Shown here: piece by piece, positions 7,439 to 17,274 of the stretch | How positions within the stretch are numbered: position 1 is the stretch's first letter | Layout: each line of letters starts with the position of its first letter | Assembly: GCA_019359495.1 (NCBI GenBank) | Contig: JAHHHF010000078.1 | Span: forward strand, 1 to 64,000 | Length of the DNA: 64,000 nt | Source of the DNA: Goleter apudmare HA4340-LM2 | GTDB taxonomy: Bacteria; Cyanobacteriota; Cyanobacteriia; Cyanobacteriales; Nostocaceae | Direction: 5' to 3' | Notes under the pieces: generated by a model | The model's database searches: none | Told to the model about the DNA's origin: nothing | The model's input: the letters and a program-made list of their open reading frames with translations, nothing else | Program-made: the position numbers and the translations under genes

Positions 7439-8680
7439 ATGCAACAGAATAAACAACTCACACTGTACCACAATTTCTCATGGATATTTCTTGGTAATGC
7501 TATTTATACAGTCTGTCAGTGGGGGATGCTCATAGCGCTAGCTAAACTTGGCAACCCGTTGATGGTAGGTCAGTTTGCTTTAGGAATGGCGGTGACAACA
7601 CCCGTAGTGATGTTTACCAATTTGCAACTGCGATCTGTGCAAGTAACAGATGTGAGAAAACAATATTGTTTTAGCGATTATCTAGGACTCAGGTTGATTT
7701 CAGCAGCCTTATCGCTGTTAGTTATTACAATCATTAGTTTATTGGCAGGATATCATTGGGAAACAGCCTTAGTTGTTTTTTTAGTGGGTGTAGCTAAAGT
7801 ATTCGAGTCTATTAGTGATCTATTTTATGGTCTTATTCAGCAGCATGAATGCAAGGATAGAATTGCAATATCGCTGATGATTAGAGGTCTTTTATCACTA
7901 CTACTGCTATCTATCGGAGTATATACATTTGGTAGTGTTTTATGGGGAGTCATAGGGTTGGTGTTTGCTTGGGCTGCGGTGTTAATCGCCTACGACATTC
8001 CTAATGGTGTCTTGGTGCTCAAGCATATATTAAAATTACAGCCTCGTTGGCAGTTGAAAACCCTAGTCAAGTTGGTACTGCTATGTTTACCTTTAGGGTT
8101 GATGACCATGCTAATTTCGCTCAATATCAATATTCCTCGTTACTTTATTGCGCGGTATTTAGGAGAGCAAGAATTGGGGATTTTTGCAGCCATAGCCTAC
8201 CTCATGGTAGTAGGAGGTATGATCGTTAGTGCCTTGGGAGAATCAAGCATTGCCAAACTAGCTAAATATCATGAGCACAAAAACGTCATAGCCTTCCATA
8301 CCCTTTTACTCAAGCTGTTAGGAATCGCTGGCTTGTTTGGGGGAATAGGTGTCTTATTAGCTTTGATAGCAGGAAAGCAGATTCTGACTCTACTCTACGG
8401 ATATGAGTACGGTGAGCAGACAAATGTGTTGGTTTGGCTGATGTTTGCTGCTGGAATTAGCTACATGTCCTCTTTTCTTGCCTATGCAATGACAGCAGCT
8501 AAACATTTTTTCATTCAAATACCTTTATTATCTGCTGTGGTAATTATCTCACCCATAGCTTGTATATGGTTAGTACCACAATTGGGATTAGTAGGAGCAG
8601 CGATCGCTCTCAGTATAGCAGCCACGGTACAGGCTGTTTTGAGTTGGGCAGTCATTCTTTACCCTGGGAATGGGAAATAG
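7439..8680 (+). CDS. Wzx-type polysaccharide flippase
   Basis: This 413-residue protein is almost entirely hydrophobic, with about 12 membrane segments, as in the PST/MATE-like oligosaccharide flippase family. The N-terminal block (NFSWIFLGNAIYTVCQWGML) is the typical first helix of this family. Such proteins move undecaprenyl-linked sugar units across the plasma membrane. GAGGAAATTTT lies about 10 bases before the ATG. It opens a glycosyltransferase cluster. Because the locus also encodes an ABC exporter, either two glycans are made or the flippase serves a different unit. Confidence 0.85.
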   Translation: MQQNKQLTLYHNFSWIFLGNAIYTVCQWGMLIALAKLGNPLMVGQFALGMAVTTPVVMFTNLQLRSVQVTDVRKQYCFSDYLGLRLISAALSLLVITIISLLAGYHWETALVVFLVGVAKVFESISDLFYGLIQQHECKDRIAISLMIRGLLSLLLLSIGVYTFGSVLWGVIGLVFAWAAVLIAYDIPNGVLVLKHILKLQPRWQLKTLVKLVLLCLPLGLMTMLISLNINIPRYFIARYLGEQELGIFAAIAYLMVVGGMIVSALGESSIAKLAKYHEHKNVIAFHTLLLKLLGIAGLFGGIGVLLALIAGKQILTLLYGYEYGEQTNVLVWLMFAAGISYMSSFLAYAMTAAKHFFIQIPLLSAVVIISPIACIWLVPQLGLVGAAIALSIAATVQAVLSWAVILYPGNGK

Positions 8681-8788
8681 CAGAGATATAAATCTTGACC
8701 AGTGATGTCTCAGACCCCTCTACTCTTGCTGTCTTTTCACAAAGATAATGCTTTTTACTTCACATCAAGATGGGAGTGAGTTCAAGTG

Positions 8789-9382
8789 ATGGGAAAACGA
8801 ATCCTTCATGTGATTGGGGGGATGAATCGGGGTGAAGTTCAAACTTGGCTAATGTACATTTTGCGACATATTGATCGTAAATATTTTCAGATGGACTTTT
8901 TAGTTCATACAATTCAACCCTGTGCTTACGATGAGGAAATTTTTGGTCTTGGTAGCCAAATTATTCCTTGTCTATATCCATCGGAACTATGGATATATGC
9001 TAGCAACTTTAAGCAGATTTTACGTAAGTATGGCCCTTATGATGTGGTTCATAGTCATGTTTATCACTTTAGTGGCTATGTTTTGCGATTAGCGCAACAG
9101 ATGGGTGTGCCAACTTGCATTGTCCATAGCCATCTTGATACTTCTATGGTTGAGAATCAGGCAGAATTTTCACGGCAGTTGTATTTTACTTTAATGAAAG
9201 GATGGATTAAGCGTTATGCTACTCATGGCTTAGGATATAGCCACAACGCATTAGTAAATCTGTTTGGAGAAGACTGGAAAACGGATTCTAGATGGCAGAT
9301 TCTACATCCGTTTAATATTGAACAATCTCTGCTGCATCTACAAAGCATTTATCAACCAGAATCAACTCACAAAGCAATTTAG
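8789..9382 (+). CDS. GT4-type glycosyltransferase, N-terminal domain only
   Basis: The roughly 197 residues correspond to the acceptor-binding N-terminal half of a GT-B (GT4) glycosyltransferase: KRILHVIGGMNRGEVQTWL, then DVVHSHVYHFSGYVLRLAQQ. The donor-binding half with the E-x7-E motif is absent. The usual GG in the first loop is changed to GE (RGEVQTWL versus RGGIEQWL in the next gene). A GTG three bases earlier is an alternative start. It is probably a truncated paralogue of the gene at 9690 and is unlikely to be active alone. A two-subunit transferase cannot be ruled out. Confidence 0.65.
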   Translation: MGKRILHVIGGMNRGEVQTWLMYILRHIDRKYFQMDFLVHTIQPCAYDEEIFGLGSQIIPCLYPSELWIYASNFKQILRKYGPYDVVHSHVYHFSGYVLRLAQQMGVPTCIVHSHLDTSMVENQAEFSRQLYFTLMKGWIKRYATHGLGYSHNALVNLFGEDWKTDSRWQILHPFNIEQSLLHLQSIYQPESTHKAI

Positions 9383-9689
9383 TAAGAATAAGTTGGTTGA
9401 TGCTAATAAAGTTCACTAGTTAAGGTTATTTCTGATCATTTGTTATTTATAAGCCACTGCTTTAAATGGGTTCTCAGCCACTGAGTGTAGTTTCCTGCGG
9501 GGAAGCAAGCTATGCGGAACGTCTCAGAGGAAAGGAGACGAGAGGCTTGTAGCAAGTCGCGTCATTGGTAAAGGCTTCATCGCTGTTTATGTGTCGTTAC
9601 ATAATTTAGTTTTTTCGTGCTTACCTAATGAAATTCCGTGCCAATAATAACATCATTAACGTAATTTTATTCAACAAAGGTGAAATTTT
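9383..9689. other. Intergenic region with dispersed repeat
   Basis: This 307-base gap contains a block (about 9450-9580) whose text GGTTCTC-GCCACTGAGTGTAGT is matched by GGTTCTC-GTCACTGAGTGTAGT near 54973-54995, followed in both by a CTTGTAGCAA segment. It is therefore a dispersed intergenic repeat. It lies where the missing C-terminal half of the preceding transferase would be. Confidence 0.5.
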
Positions 9690-10865
9690 ATGCTCAAGAT
9701 TTTACATTTAATTAACAGCTTAAATAGAGGTGGTATTGAGCAATGGTTACTTTATATGTTGGGAGAAATACCACGAATTCAATATGAAATTGACTTCTGT
9801 TGCAAAGGAGCAAATATTGGCGTACTAGCTCAAGTTGCACAGCATTTGAATGCCAAAGTTATTTGTTGTCCATTAGGTATTAATCAAGTCTTATTTGCTC
9901 AACAACTCAGACAAATATTACAAGAAGGAAAATATGACATATTACACAACCATCTGCAAGTATATAGTGGTTTGCCTGTGTGGGTAGCCAACCAATTAGG
10001 AATTCCGGTGATTACTTCTTTTCATAACACTGTTTTTGATCATCAGATACCTTTAACGCGCCTCCCTTTGATTCGACGGATGCGGTCAGTTTATGCGGAA
10101 ATTAGTGTGCGGTATGCACTCCGCCATTCTCGTCTAGTCACGGGTTGTTCTCAAGGAGTGATTGCTAGTCTGGATTCCCAGGGAACAAAATTACCAAAAC
10201 GTTCTTGTGTACTTAACTATGGCGTCAATATTCCAGAATTAGTGACCACTGAAGACCGTCATGTTTTTCGTGAATCTTTTGGTTGGTCAAATAATGTCCC
10301 AATTATTCTGCATGTTGGACGCTTCATTGAAGCAAAAAATCATTTGGGATTGCTATCTATATTTAAACTAGTTTTAAAGCATATTCCCACAGCAAAGCTA
10401 TTATTAGTTGGGGAAGGCCCATTACATACAGTAATCGAAAAGAATATAACTCAACGCAAACTATCTCATGCCGTTTACCTCTTGGGTGCGCGTGACGATG
10501 TAGCATCAATAATGAGTAAGTGTGATGTATTCTTGCTGCCTTCTTTACATGAGGGTTTACCAGTTATGGCCTTAGAAGCTAATGCAGCTGGACTTCCTAT
10601 AGTTGGTTCAAAAATCCCTGGAATGATAGAAGCCGTGGTAGACGGTAAAACAGCAATATTGCACGATGTTGAAGATATTGAAGGTATGGCAAATTCTGCG
10701 ATCGCACTCATTCATAATCGGCAATACTGTCGCCAAATTGGCAATGCTGGAAGAAAATGGGTAATAGACAACTACTCTACATCAGTCAGTGCTCAAAAGT
10801 TAATAGAAATTTATGATTCTGTGGTAAAAAGCTCAAGTAAATACTTGCTACCAAAATCAGATTAA
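9690..10865 (+). CDS. GT4-family glycosyltransferase
   Basis: This is a complete 391-residue GT-B glycosyltransferase. The N-terminal domain has HLINSLNRGGIEQWLLYML and YDILHNHLQVYSG. The C-terminal donor domain has ILHVGRFIEAKNHLGLL, LLVGEGPL and the E-x7-E motif in LHEGLPVMALEANAAGLPIV. It should transfer a nucleotide-activated sugar, with retention of configuration, to a lipid-linked acceptor at the inner face of the membrane. AAAGGTG lies about 8 bases before the ATG. It is the intact paralogue of the truncated gene at 8789. The sugar specificity cannot be read from the sequence. Confidence 0.9.
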   Translation: MLKILHLINSLNRGGIEQWLLYMLGEIPRIQYEIDFCCKGANIGVLAQVAQHLNAKVICCPLGINQVLFAQQLRQILQEGKYDILHNHLQVYSGLPVWVANQLGIPVITSFHNTVFDHQIPLTRLPLIRRMRSVYAEISVRYALRHSRLVTGCSQGVIASLDSQGTKLPKRSCVLNYGVNIPELVTTEDRHVFRESFGWSNNVPIILHVGRFIEAKNHLGLLSIFKLVLKHIPTAKLLLVGEGPLHTVIEKNITQRKLSHAVYLLGARDDVASIMSKCDVFLLPSLHEGLPVMALEANAAGLPIVGSKIPGMIEAVVDGKTAILHDVEDIEGMANSAIALIHNRQYCRQIGNAGRKWVIDNYSTSVSAQKLIEIYDSVVKSSSKYLLPKSD

Positions 10866-11432
10866 ATCATCGTTTTTTAGTAGCTAAAAGCTAAATTTTT
10901 TTAATTAGAGGCACAAACAACATCGTTGTGCCTCTACTGCGCGTCCCATGCAAAATATAACTTATATAGTGACAATTTGAATTACTTTTATCTGAAAAAA
11001 ACAGAAAAAAGTGCCATTATGGCAAGTTTTATTTTGATTTATATTGGACTAGCCTGCGCTTGTGCTTAAATTGCAAGGTTCACCTCGATTTCCCATAAAC
11101 ATGAATGACGAAGGGTAGAACTTCGGGATATAGGTGTTCACAAATGATTGAGGAATGCTGCATTTTCATATTGGCACGGGAATTTGTTGTTTTCTTTACA
11201 TCAATCTCTTGGAATAGCCAAAATTTCTCTTTCTTGAGATAGACGAGATAAAAATTTTAAAAAAGTTAAATAGTTTAGCTAAGTAATGTTTTTAAATTAA
11301 TCCAATTAGTAGTTTGTGGTTAGCTAATGAATGAGAATATGGCGACATCAGAGATACTTGGATTGTGTTCCATTTGGTAGAAATTTGACTAATTCAGAGA
11401 TGCAAGTAAATATTATGATGTAGATTCATCTG
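10866..11432. other. Intergenic region in glycan locus
   Basis: This 567-base gap separates two glycosyltransferase genes and holds two hairpins near its left end (10881-10902 and 10907-10935). The remainder is A/T-rich with no supported gene. A promoter for the following GT2 gene probably lies here. Confidence 0.45.
10881..10902 (+). terminator. Possible intrinsic terminator after GT4 gene
   Basis: TAGCT-AAA-AGCTA is followed after two A residues by seven T, starting 16 bases after the GT4 stop codon. The stem is short. A second, stronger but T-less hairpin (AGAGGCACAA / TTGTGCCTCT, 10907-10935) follows directly. Confidence 0.4.
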
Positions 11433-13739
11433 ATGAGACAATCAAAAGTAGCAGCTATTATTGTTACTTGGAACAAACTAGATTACATTTGTTCATTGCT
11501 TGCAGATATTAATCAACTGCAATTACCGGGTATAACTCTGGATATCTACATTATAGATAATGCTTCAGTTGATGGTACTCAAGTCTACCTTGAACAACAC
11601 TATTCTCAAAAAGTAAAGGTTTTACAAACAGGTATTAATTTAGGTGGCTCAGGGGGATTTTCTTACGGTTTGGAGTTGGTTAGTAAGCTTGGATATGATT
11701 ACTTCTGGCTACTTGACAATGATGTGCGTTTAGACTCAATGGCAATAGCTTCACTAATTTCAACTTTGCAAAATCATCATGAAGTAGGCTTGGTAGGTTC
11801 TCAAATCCGTAAATTAAATGAACCCAGTACAATTCAAGAATTAGGCAGCATTATCAACCCTAAAAAAGCACACCTGAAAACAAATTTTGCTAACCTTAGT
11901 AACATTTCAAATCAAGAAATACTTAAAGGCAAACCGTACCTGAGTGTAGATATTTGTGCGGCTGCTTCACTACTAGTGCGTTGTGAAGTTGTGGAACAAA
12001 TTGGTGTATTTGAAAATTATTTTCTGCACTTTGATGATGTAGAGTGGTGCTTACGAGCCAAGGAAGCAGGCTGGATTATTGCTGTGAATCCAGAGTCGGT
12101 TATTTGGCATCATTCCGCAGATTTTAAATGTAGACCTTGGATTAATTATTACGATGAGCGTAATCTCTGTTACTGTTGGCAAAAACATCGACCAGAGCTT
12201 TTATTAAAAAGGCTAATTGTGAGTTTACCACGGCTAATTTATTACGCTGCAACAGGAAGGTACTTGCTCACAGAGATGTCTATTGCGGGTTTTCAAGACT
12301 TTATTAAGGGTATTCAGGGAAAAATGCCTGGAACAGTTAATTACATTGAATATTCTTTGGAAGAGATTATTCATAATCAAGCGAAAGTTCTAGTGCAATC
12401 TAGCATCTATCAGGATGAGTTACAAACCCAATTATTAAATAAGTTGGAGGTTGAGAAAAAACTAACTCTTTGGGTTCCATCTAAGAACTTAGTATGCCGT
12501 TTTTGGGTTTGGTTATGTGCTTGGATTAGGAAACCAATTGATATTGCTCTTGTTAGCTATCAGCATCCTCAAATTGATACCATAAATTTAGCTAAACGGG
12601 TTTACTACTTTACAGGTAATGGCTATGTACCTGTTACCATTAACCTATTATTTTTGACGAAAGCAGTTATCAACACCATCAGCCAAATCTGGCAGATATA
12701 CTGGCAAATTCGCAAACTTAAGATATCACAAATGGTGAAACATACTCCTTTAACTCCTTTAGTTTCTATTATAATTTGTACAAGCGATCGCCCAATTTTT
12801 TTAGAGAAAGCTTTGCACTCATTAACATACCTCAGCTACCAAAACTTTGAGGCTATTGTGATTGATGCTTCCTCCACAAAAGAAACAAGTGAAATAGTCT
12901 ATAGTTTAGCTAGCAATAGTAGTTTCAAACTACATTTTCAAAAAGTTGAACCTAAAAATATTAGCTATTCTCGCAATGTGGGAATTAAGTTAGCAACAGG
13001 CTCAATTGTCGCCTTTTTTGATGATGATGCTATTCCACCATCTGATTGGATAGAACAATTACTGAAGGTTTATGCAGTGCATGGAGATAAATGTGCTGCG
13101 GTTGGGGGTACAGTCCGAGATTTAACTCGCCCTGGCTATCCTCTACAATTTCGTCATGGTATTAGCAATCTCTTCAGTGAAACCATTGCTATTCGTCCGG
13201 ATAATGCTGCTGATTATAACCAAGTTAATGGTTTTTGGTTTAATGGTTTGATGGGTACTAATATATCTTTTCGTAAAGACTTAGTGGAAAAAATCAACGG
13301 CTATGATGAGTTTTTTGATTACTTTCTTGATGAGACGGATGTTTGTTTACGTTTAATTCAAGCAGGTTATGAAGTTCACTATGCTGATGTAGTTATAGAT
13401 CATTATCCTCAACCTAGCCATAATCGTATTGACCAAAAACATCTCACATGTTGGTATTCTTTGGCTAAAAATACAACTTATTTTGCGGTAAAACATGGAT
13501 TTAAAAAAGTTTGGCTACCTGTTTTCTTCACTCGCTTAACTCTACTCTTAACTTATCGTTGTTTATTGAGAATTTTGAGACTTAAATTTACCCATCATCT
13601 ACCAAATACAACTTTAATCAATTATATCCAGCAAACTTTTGCAGGAATACATATTGGTTGGGAGACTGGTTTGAATCTACATAAAGTCAATTTTCCTCAA
13701 GCTTGGTTTGTAGTAAACACTTTAGTGTTTAGAAAATAA
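11433..13739 (+). CDS. Two-domain GT2 glycosyltransferase
   Basis: This 768-residue protein carries two complete GT-A/GT2 units. The first (about residues 1-300) is rhamnosyltransferase-like: AAIIVTWNKLDYI, NLGGSGGFSYG, the metal-binding LLDNDVR and the acceptor motif HFDDVEWCLRAKEAGW. The second (about 440-700) begins PLVSIIICTSDRPIFL and has AFFDDDAIPP plus FLDETDVCLRLIQAGY. A linker of about 130 residues joins them. Such tandem enzymes often add two different sugars or polymerise a disaccharide. Both halves keep their acidic metal-binding motifs, so both are probably active. It precedes the exporter genes by 61 bases. Confidence 0.88.
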   Translation: MRQSKVAAIIVTWNKLDYICSLLADINQLQLPGITLDIYIIDNASVDGTQVYLEQHYSQKVKVLQTGINLGGSGGFSYGLELVSKLGYDYFWLLDNDVRLDSMAIASLISTLQNHHEVGLVGSQIRKLNEPSTIQELGSIINPKKAHLKTNFANLSNISNQEILKGKPYLSVDICAAASLLVRCEVVEQIGVFENYFLHFDDVEWCLRAKEAGWIIAVNPESVIWHHSADFKCRPWINYYDERNLCYCWQKHRPELLLKRLIVSLPRLIYYAATGRYLLTEMSIAGFQDFIKGIQGKMPGTVNYIEYSLEEIIHNQAKVLVQSSIYQDELQTQLLNKLEVEKKLTLWVPSKNLVCRFWVWLCAWIRKPIDIALVSYQHPQIDTINLAKRVYYFTGNGYVPVTINLLFLTKAVINTISQIWQIYWQIRKLKISQMVKHTPLTPLVSIIICTSDRPIFLEKALHSLTYLSYQNFEAIVIDASSTKETSEIVYSLASNSSFKLHFQKVEPKNISYSRNVGIKLATGSIVAFFDDDAIPPSDWIEQLLKVYAVHGDKCAAVGGTVRDLTRPGYPLQFRHGISNLFSETIAIRPDNAADYNQVNGFWFNGLMGTNISFRKDLVEKINGYDEFFDYFLDETDVCLRLIQAGYEVHYADVVIDHYPQPSHNRIDQKHLTCWYSLAKNTTYFAVKHGFKKVWLPVFFTRLTLLLTYRCLLRILRLKFTHHLPNTTLINYIQQTFAGIHIGWETGLNLHKVNFPQAWFVVNTLVFRK

Positions 13740-13800
13740 AGACTTTAATCTTTAATACAAGCTTGCTCGTGTTTCACTGCTATATCTTAGGTATTTCGAT

Positions 13801-14604
13801 ATGTTTCTTTCATGGAAAGCAGAAACCACCACTGAAGCACAACACTACTGGGAATTGTTACAAGTTCTAATAGCCAGAAATCTGAAGATCCGCTATCGAG
13901 GTTCGTTTTTGGGTGTATATTGGTCACTGTTTAATCCCTTACTGATGACAGGGGTTTATACAGCAATTTTTGGCACTGCATTTGCATCTTATTATGGTAA
14001 TTCTATTGCTAACTATGTGTTGGCAGTTTTTACGGGCTTAGTGGTGATTAATTTCTTCTCAGCATCTACGACACAAGCATTATGGAGTGTGGTAAATAAT
14101 GGGGCTTTGTTGAATAAGATTTCTTTGCCAGTCAGTGTTTTTCCTATTTCATTAGTGGTGGCGAATATATTTCAGTTTGTCGTTGGAGTATTACCTTTAC
14201 TAATAGTAGTAACATTGATTAATTCTAGGAGTTTTCTAAATGTCTTATTGCTTTTATGTCCATTGTTGGGATTAGTTTTAGTTTGCACTGGAATTAGTTT
14301 ATTAGCTAGTGCTTTGTTCGTATTTTTTAGGGATTTGCCTTACTTTTATGAATTGATTGTTTTTATGCTGTGGTTGAGTAGCCCTATATTTTATCCAGCA
14401 GCAATTGTTCCTACATCAGTAAAATCATTTTTAATCCTAAATCCGTTATTGCCAGTGATTGAAAGTATCCGTCAAATCGCTTTATCAGGAACAACACCGA
14501 ATGTTTATTTAATTACACATTCACTATTGAGTGGGATGATTTTTTTTGCACTTGGATTGAGTTGCTTTCGTTGGTGGCGGCATTCATTTATGGATTTGTT
14601 ATAG
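13801..14604 (+). CDS. ABC-2 polysaccharide exporter permease (Wzm-like)
   Basis: This 267-residue, six-helix membrane protein matches the TagG/Wzm/KpsM family that exports O-antigen, teichoic acid or capsule chains. The N-terminal RNLKIRYRGSFLGVYWSLFNPLL is the typical amphipathic start of the family, and FYPAAIVP with the following helices matches its C-terminal half. The ATPase gene begins immediately after its stop codon, so the two are translationally linked. It would carry finished lipid-linked polysaccharide across the plasma membrane. Confidence 0.92.
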   Translation: MFLSWKAETTTEAQHYWELLQVLIARNLKIRYRGSFLGVYWSLFNPLLMTGVYTAIFGTAFASYYGNSIANYVLAVFTGLVVINFFSASTTQALWSVVNNGALLNKISLPVSVFPISLVVANIFQFVVGVLPLLIVVTLINSRSFLNVLLLLCPLLGLVLVCTGISLLASALFVFFRDLPYFYELIVFMLWLSSPIFYPAAIVPTSVKSFLILNPLLPVIESIRQIALSGTTPNVYLITHSLLSGMIFFALGLSCFRWWRHSFMDLL

Positions 14605-15354
14605 ATGGAAGTTATTCGTCTGAATCATGTTTCTTTGTGGCGAAGGACACAAGAGGAATTTGCTTATGATTTAAAAAAGATTGTCTTATCTTTTTTAGAA
14701 AACAAATATCGCCACCCTGCTAAAAAACTAGTATTAGATCGAATTAATTTAGTAGTCAATTCAGGAGAAAAAGTCGGTATAATTGGAGCAAATGGTGCTG
14801 GTAAATCTACACTTTTAAAAGTAATTTGTGGAATTTTACAGCCCACACATGGATTTGTGCGTGTAGCAAGAAGAATTGCACCATTAATTGAGTTAGGTGC
14901 TGGTTTTGACACCGAAATTTCAGTGATTGATAATATTATCCTTTATGGCGTGATGTTGGGTTTTTCGCGCCAAGAAATGATTGCTAGAGTACCATCGATT
15001 TTAGAGTTTGCGGAACTCCAAGATTACTCTTCAGTACCAGTGAAGGTTTTATCATCTGGTATGGTAGCACGATTGGGTTTTGCGATCGCTACCGATGTCC
15101 AACCAGAAATACTGATTCTGGATGAAGTGCTGTCTGTGGGAGATGAGAGTTTTAGACATAAGTGTAAACAGCGTATAGATAAGTTTTGGGCTGCGGATGC
15201 AACAGTTTTAGTTGTCTCTCATGATTTGCACTTTATCCAACAATCATGTGAGTGGGTAATTTGGTTAGAGAAAGGAAAGATAAAGCAAGTTGGAGATACA
15301 AAGCAAATTGTTCAAGAGTACCTAGAAAGCACAAATTGTGTTTTTTACCATTAG
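14605..15354 (+). CDS. Polysaccharide export ABC ATPase (Wzt-like)
   Basis: This 249-residue ATPase partner of the preceding permease has Walker A at IGANGAGKSTLLKVICG, the signature LSSGMVARLGFAIA, Walker B ILILDEVLSVGD and a switch histidine in VVSHDLHF. LSSGM in place of LSGGQ is normal in the Wzt/TagH branch. The protein stops after the nucleotide-binding domain and has no C-terminal carbohydrate-binding domain, so export is probably not gated by a capped chain end. Its ATG directly follows the permease stop. Confidence 0.93.
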   Translation: MEVIRLNHVSLWRRTQEEFAYDLKKIVLSFLENKYRHPAKKLVLDRINLVVNSGEKVGIIGANGAGKSTLLKVICGILQPTHGFVRVARRIAPLIELGAGFDTEISVIDNIILYGVMLGFSRQEMIARVPSILEFAELQDYSSVPVKVLSSGMVARLGFAIATDVQPEILILDEVLSVGDESFRHKCKQRIDKFWAADATVLVVSHDLHFIQQSCEWVIWLEKGKIKQVGDTKQIVQEYLESTNCVFYH

Positions 15355-15366
15355 GAGAAACCCCAC

Positions 15367-17235
15367 ATGTCAGATGTTTTAACTAACCCACGATTTGAAA
15401 GTCAATATACTCAGACTACTGTTAAACTGCAAAATATAATTTTGCCTAATTTAGATATCTGTACTACTGAGGAACTTTTTTTAAGATTAAATCCTCAGTG
15501 TTTACTAAATTATGAAGACAATAGTGTTGAACTTAAAGATGGTGGTTTCATTAGCTTTGATACTTACTTCAATTCTTTTTCAATTCAAAAATGGCAAGAG
15601 CATACAAAGGTAAAATCTATCGGTATTAATTTATATTTACAAGGTAAGTTTCAGGTTAAGCTATTAAATATAGATAATTGCACATATCCACCAAAAATAA
15701 TCAGTCAAAAGTTAGTACATAATCCCCATTTAGACGAAGTTACATTATTTGATAATGTAGATATTAAAGGATACCAAGGATTATTTTATATTGAATTGAG
15801 AGCCTTACAAAGAAATTGTCTGTTTAAAGGTGGTTATTTTTATACTGATTTATTTAACTTAGAAAAAAGCTTAGATAAAAAACTAGCTATTGTTATATGT
15901 ACATATAAAAGGGAATCTTATGTAATTAAAAACATTCGGTTATTAGAAAAACATCTGCTTTCTGAACCTGAGTCAGAAAAGGAATTTGAGATATTTATAA
16001 TTGATAATGGCAGAACATTAGATAATTTTCACAGTTCTCAAATCCACGTCATACCTAATAAAAATGCTGGTGGTAGTGGTGGATATACTAGGGGGATTAT
16101 CGAAGTTTTAGAACGGAAAAGTAATTTTTCCCATATTATATTTATGGATGATGATGTAATTATCTATCCTGAAATATTTACAAGAATTTATAACTTTCAG
16201 TCTTTGGCTAATAATCAGGATCTGTGTATTGGTGGTAGTATGCTGAGATTAGACACCAAGTATATGCAGCATGAAAATGGAGCAATTTGGAATCAAGAGG
16301 TGATTAGACTTAAACCCGATCTTGATTTGAGAGATATCAACCATGTTTTGTTCAATGAAATTGAAGAATATATTAGTTATAACGGCTGGTGGCTATTTTG
16401 CTTCCCTACCCAGATAATAGATGAATATAAGTTGCCATATCCATTTTTTATCAAGATGGATGATATGGAACTACCAATGAGATTGAAATGTAAAATTATT
16501 ACTCTCAATGGTGTATGTGTTTGGCATGAAGCATTAGAGAATAAATACTCTCCGATGATGAACTATTATCTGAGGCGAAATGAACTAATTTTTAATGTGA
16601 TTACTGATGATGATTTCAATGAGCTAAAAGTGATTAAGCGTTTTGTGAAATTTACACTCAGAGAGGCATTCTGCTATAGGTATAAGAGTGCAAAAATTAC
16701 TCTTGAGGCTGTTGCTGATTTCTTAAAAGGCCCTTACTATCTAAAAACCCTCGATCCTGAGAAAAAAAACTTGGAAGTTTTAAGTATGGGAGAGAAAGCG
16801 GTAAAAAACTATGATCTTCCCTTTATATACGAAAAATATCAGGAAAGTATTGATGAATCAGAAAGCAGTATTCACCGTTGGCTGAGATTCATAACATTAA
16901 ATGGGCATCTTTTACCCTCTTTTTTCTTTCATAAGACTAGTAGATTAATTGATCGGGGATACAGAGTTATTCCTATGCAGGGTTACAGACCAGTTAATAT
17001 TTTTAAAGCTCAAAAAGCTTTATACTACAACCTACATAATCGGGAAGGGTTTGTTGTGAAATTTTCTAGGACAGAGTTTTTTAAAATTTCTATGCAGACA
17101 ATGAATCTAGCCTGGAAAGTATGCTTGAGATTTTCTCAAATTAAATATCTCTACAAAGAAACTCTACCTGAACTTACTAATAAAGCTTTTTGGCAAAGAT
17201 ATTTAGAAATCAACAAATATTCTGATTGCGGATAA
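15367..17235 (+). CDS. GlfT2-like galactofuranosyltransferase
   Basis: This 622-residue GT2 enzyme is built like the mycobacterial galactan polymerase GlfT2: an N-terminal beta-sandwich (about 1-165), a GT-A core starting KLAIVICTYKRESY (172 onward), NAGGSGGYTRG, the metal motif DDD at 261-263, an acceptor/base region KMDDME near 364-369, VWHE at 385-388, and a helical C-terminus. The match to the aspartate triad and the WHE motif is good. It probably extends chains with galactofuranose. The next gene encodes the enzyme that makes UDP-galactofuranose, which strongly supports this. It starts 12 bases after the ATPase gene, with AGGAGA as ribosome-binding site. Confidence 0.85.
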   Translation: MSDVLTNPRFESQYTQTTVKLQNIILPNLDICTTEELFLRLNPQCLLNYEDNSVELKDGGFISFDTYFNSFSIQKWQEHTKVKSIGINLYLQGKFQVKLLNIDNCTYPPKIISQKLVHNPHLDEVTLFDNVDIKGYQGLFYIELRALQRNCLFKGGYFYTDLFNLEKSLDKKLAIVICTYKRESYVIKNIRLLEKHLLSEPESEKEFEIFIIDNGRTLDNFHSSQIHVIPNKNAGGSGGYTRGIIEVLERKSNFSHIIFMDDDVIIYPEIFTRIYNFQSLANNQDLCIGGSMLRLDTKYMQHENGAIWNQEVIRLKPDLDLRDINHVLFNEIEEYISYNGWWLFCFPTQIIDEYKLPYPFFIKMDDMELPMRLKCKIITLNGVCVWHEALENKYSPMMNYYLRRNELIFNVITDDDFNELKVIKRFVKFTLREAFCYRYKSAKITLEAVADFLKGPYYLKTLDPEKKNLEVLSMGEKAVKNYDLPFIYEKYQESIDESESSIHRWLRFITLNGHLLPSFFFHKTSRLIDRGYRVIPMQGYRPVNIFKAQKALYYNLHNREGFVVKFSRTEFFKISMQTMNLAWKVCLRFSQIKYLYKETLPELTNKAFWQRYLEINKYSDCG

Positions 17236-17274
17236 TTATCAACATCATTTCTTTTAAAGTTCCCAGAGGAAATT

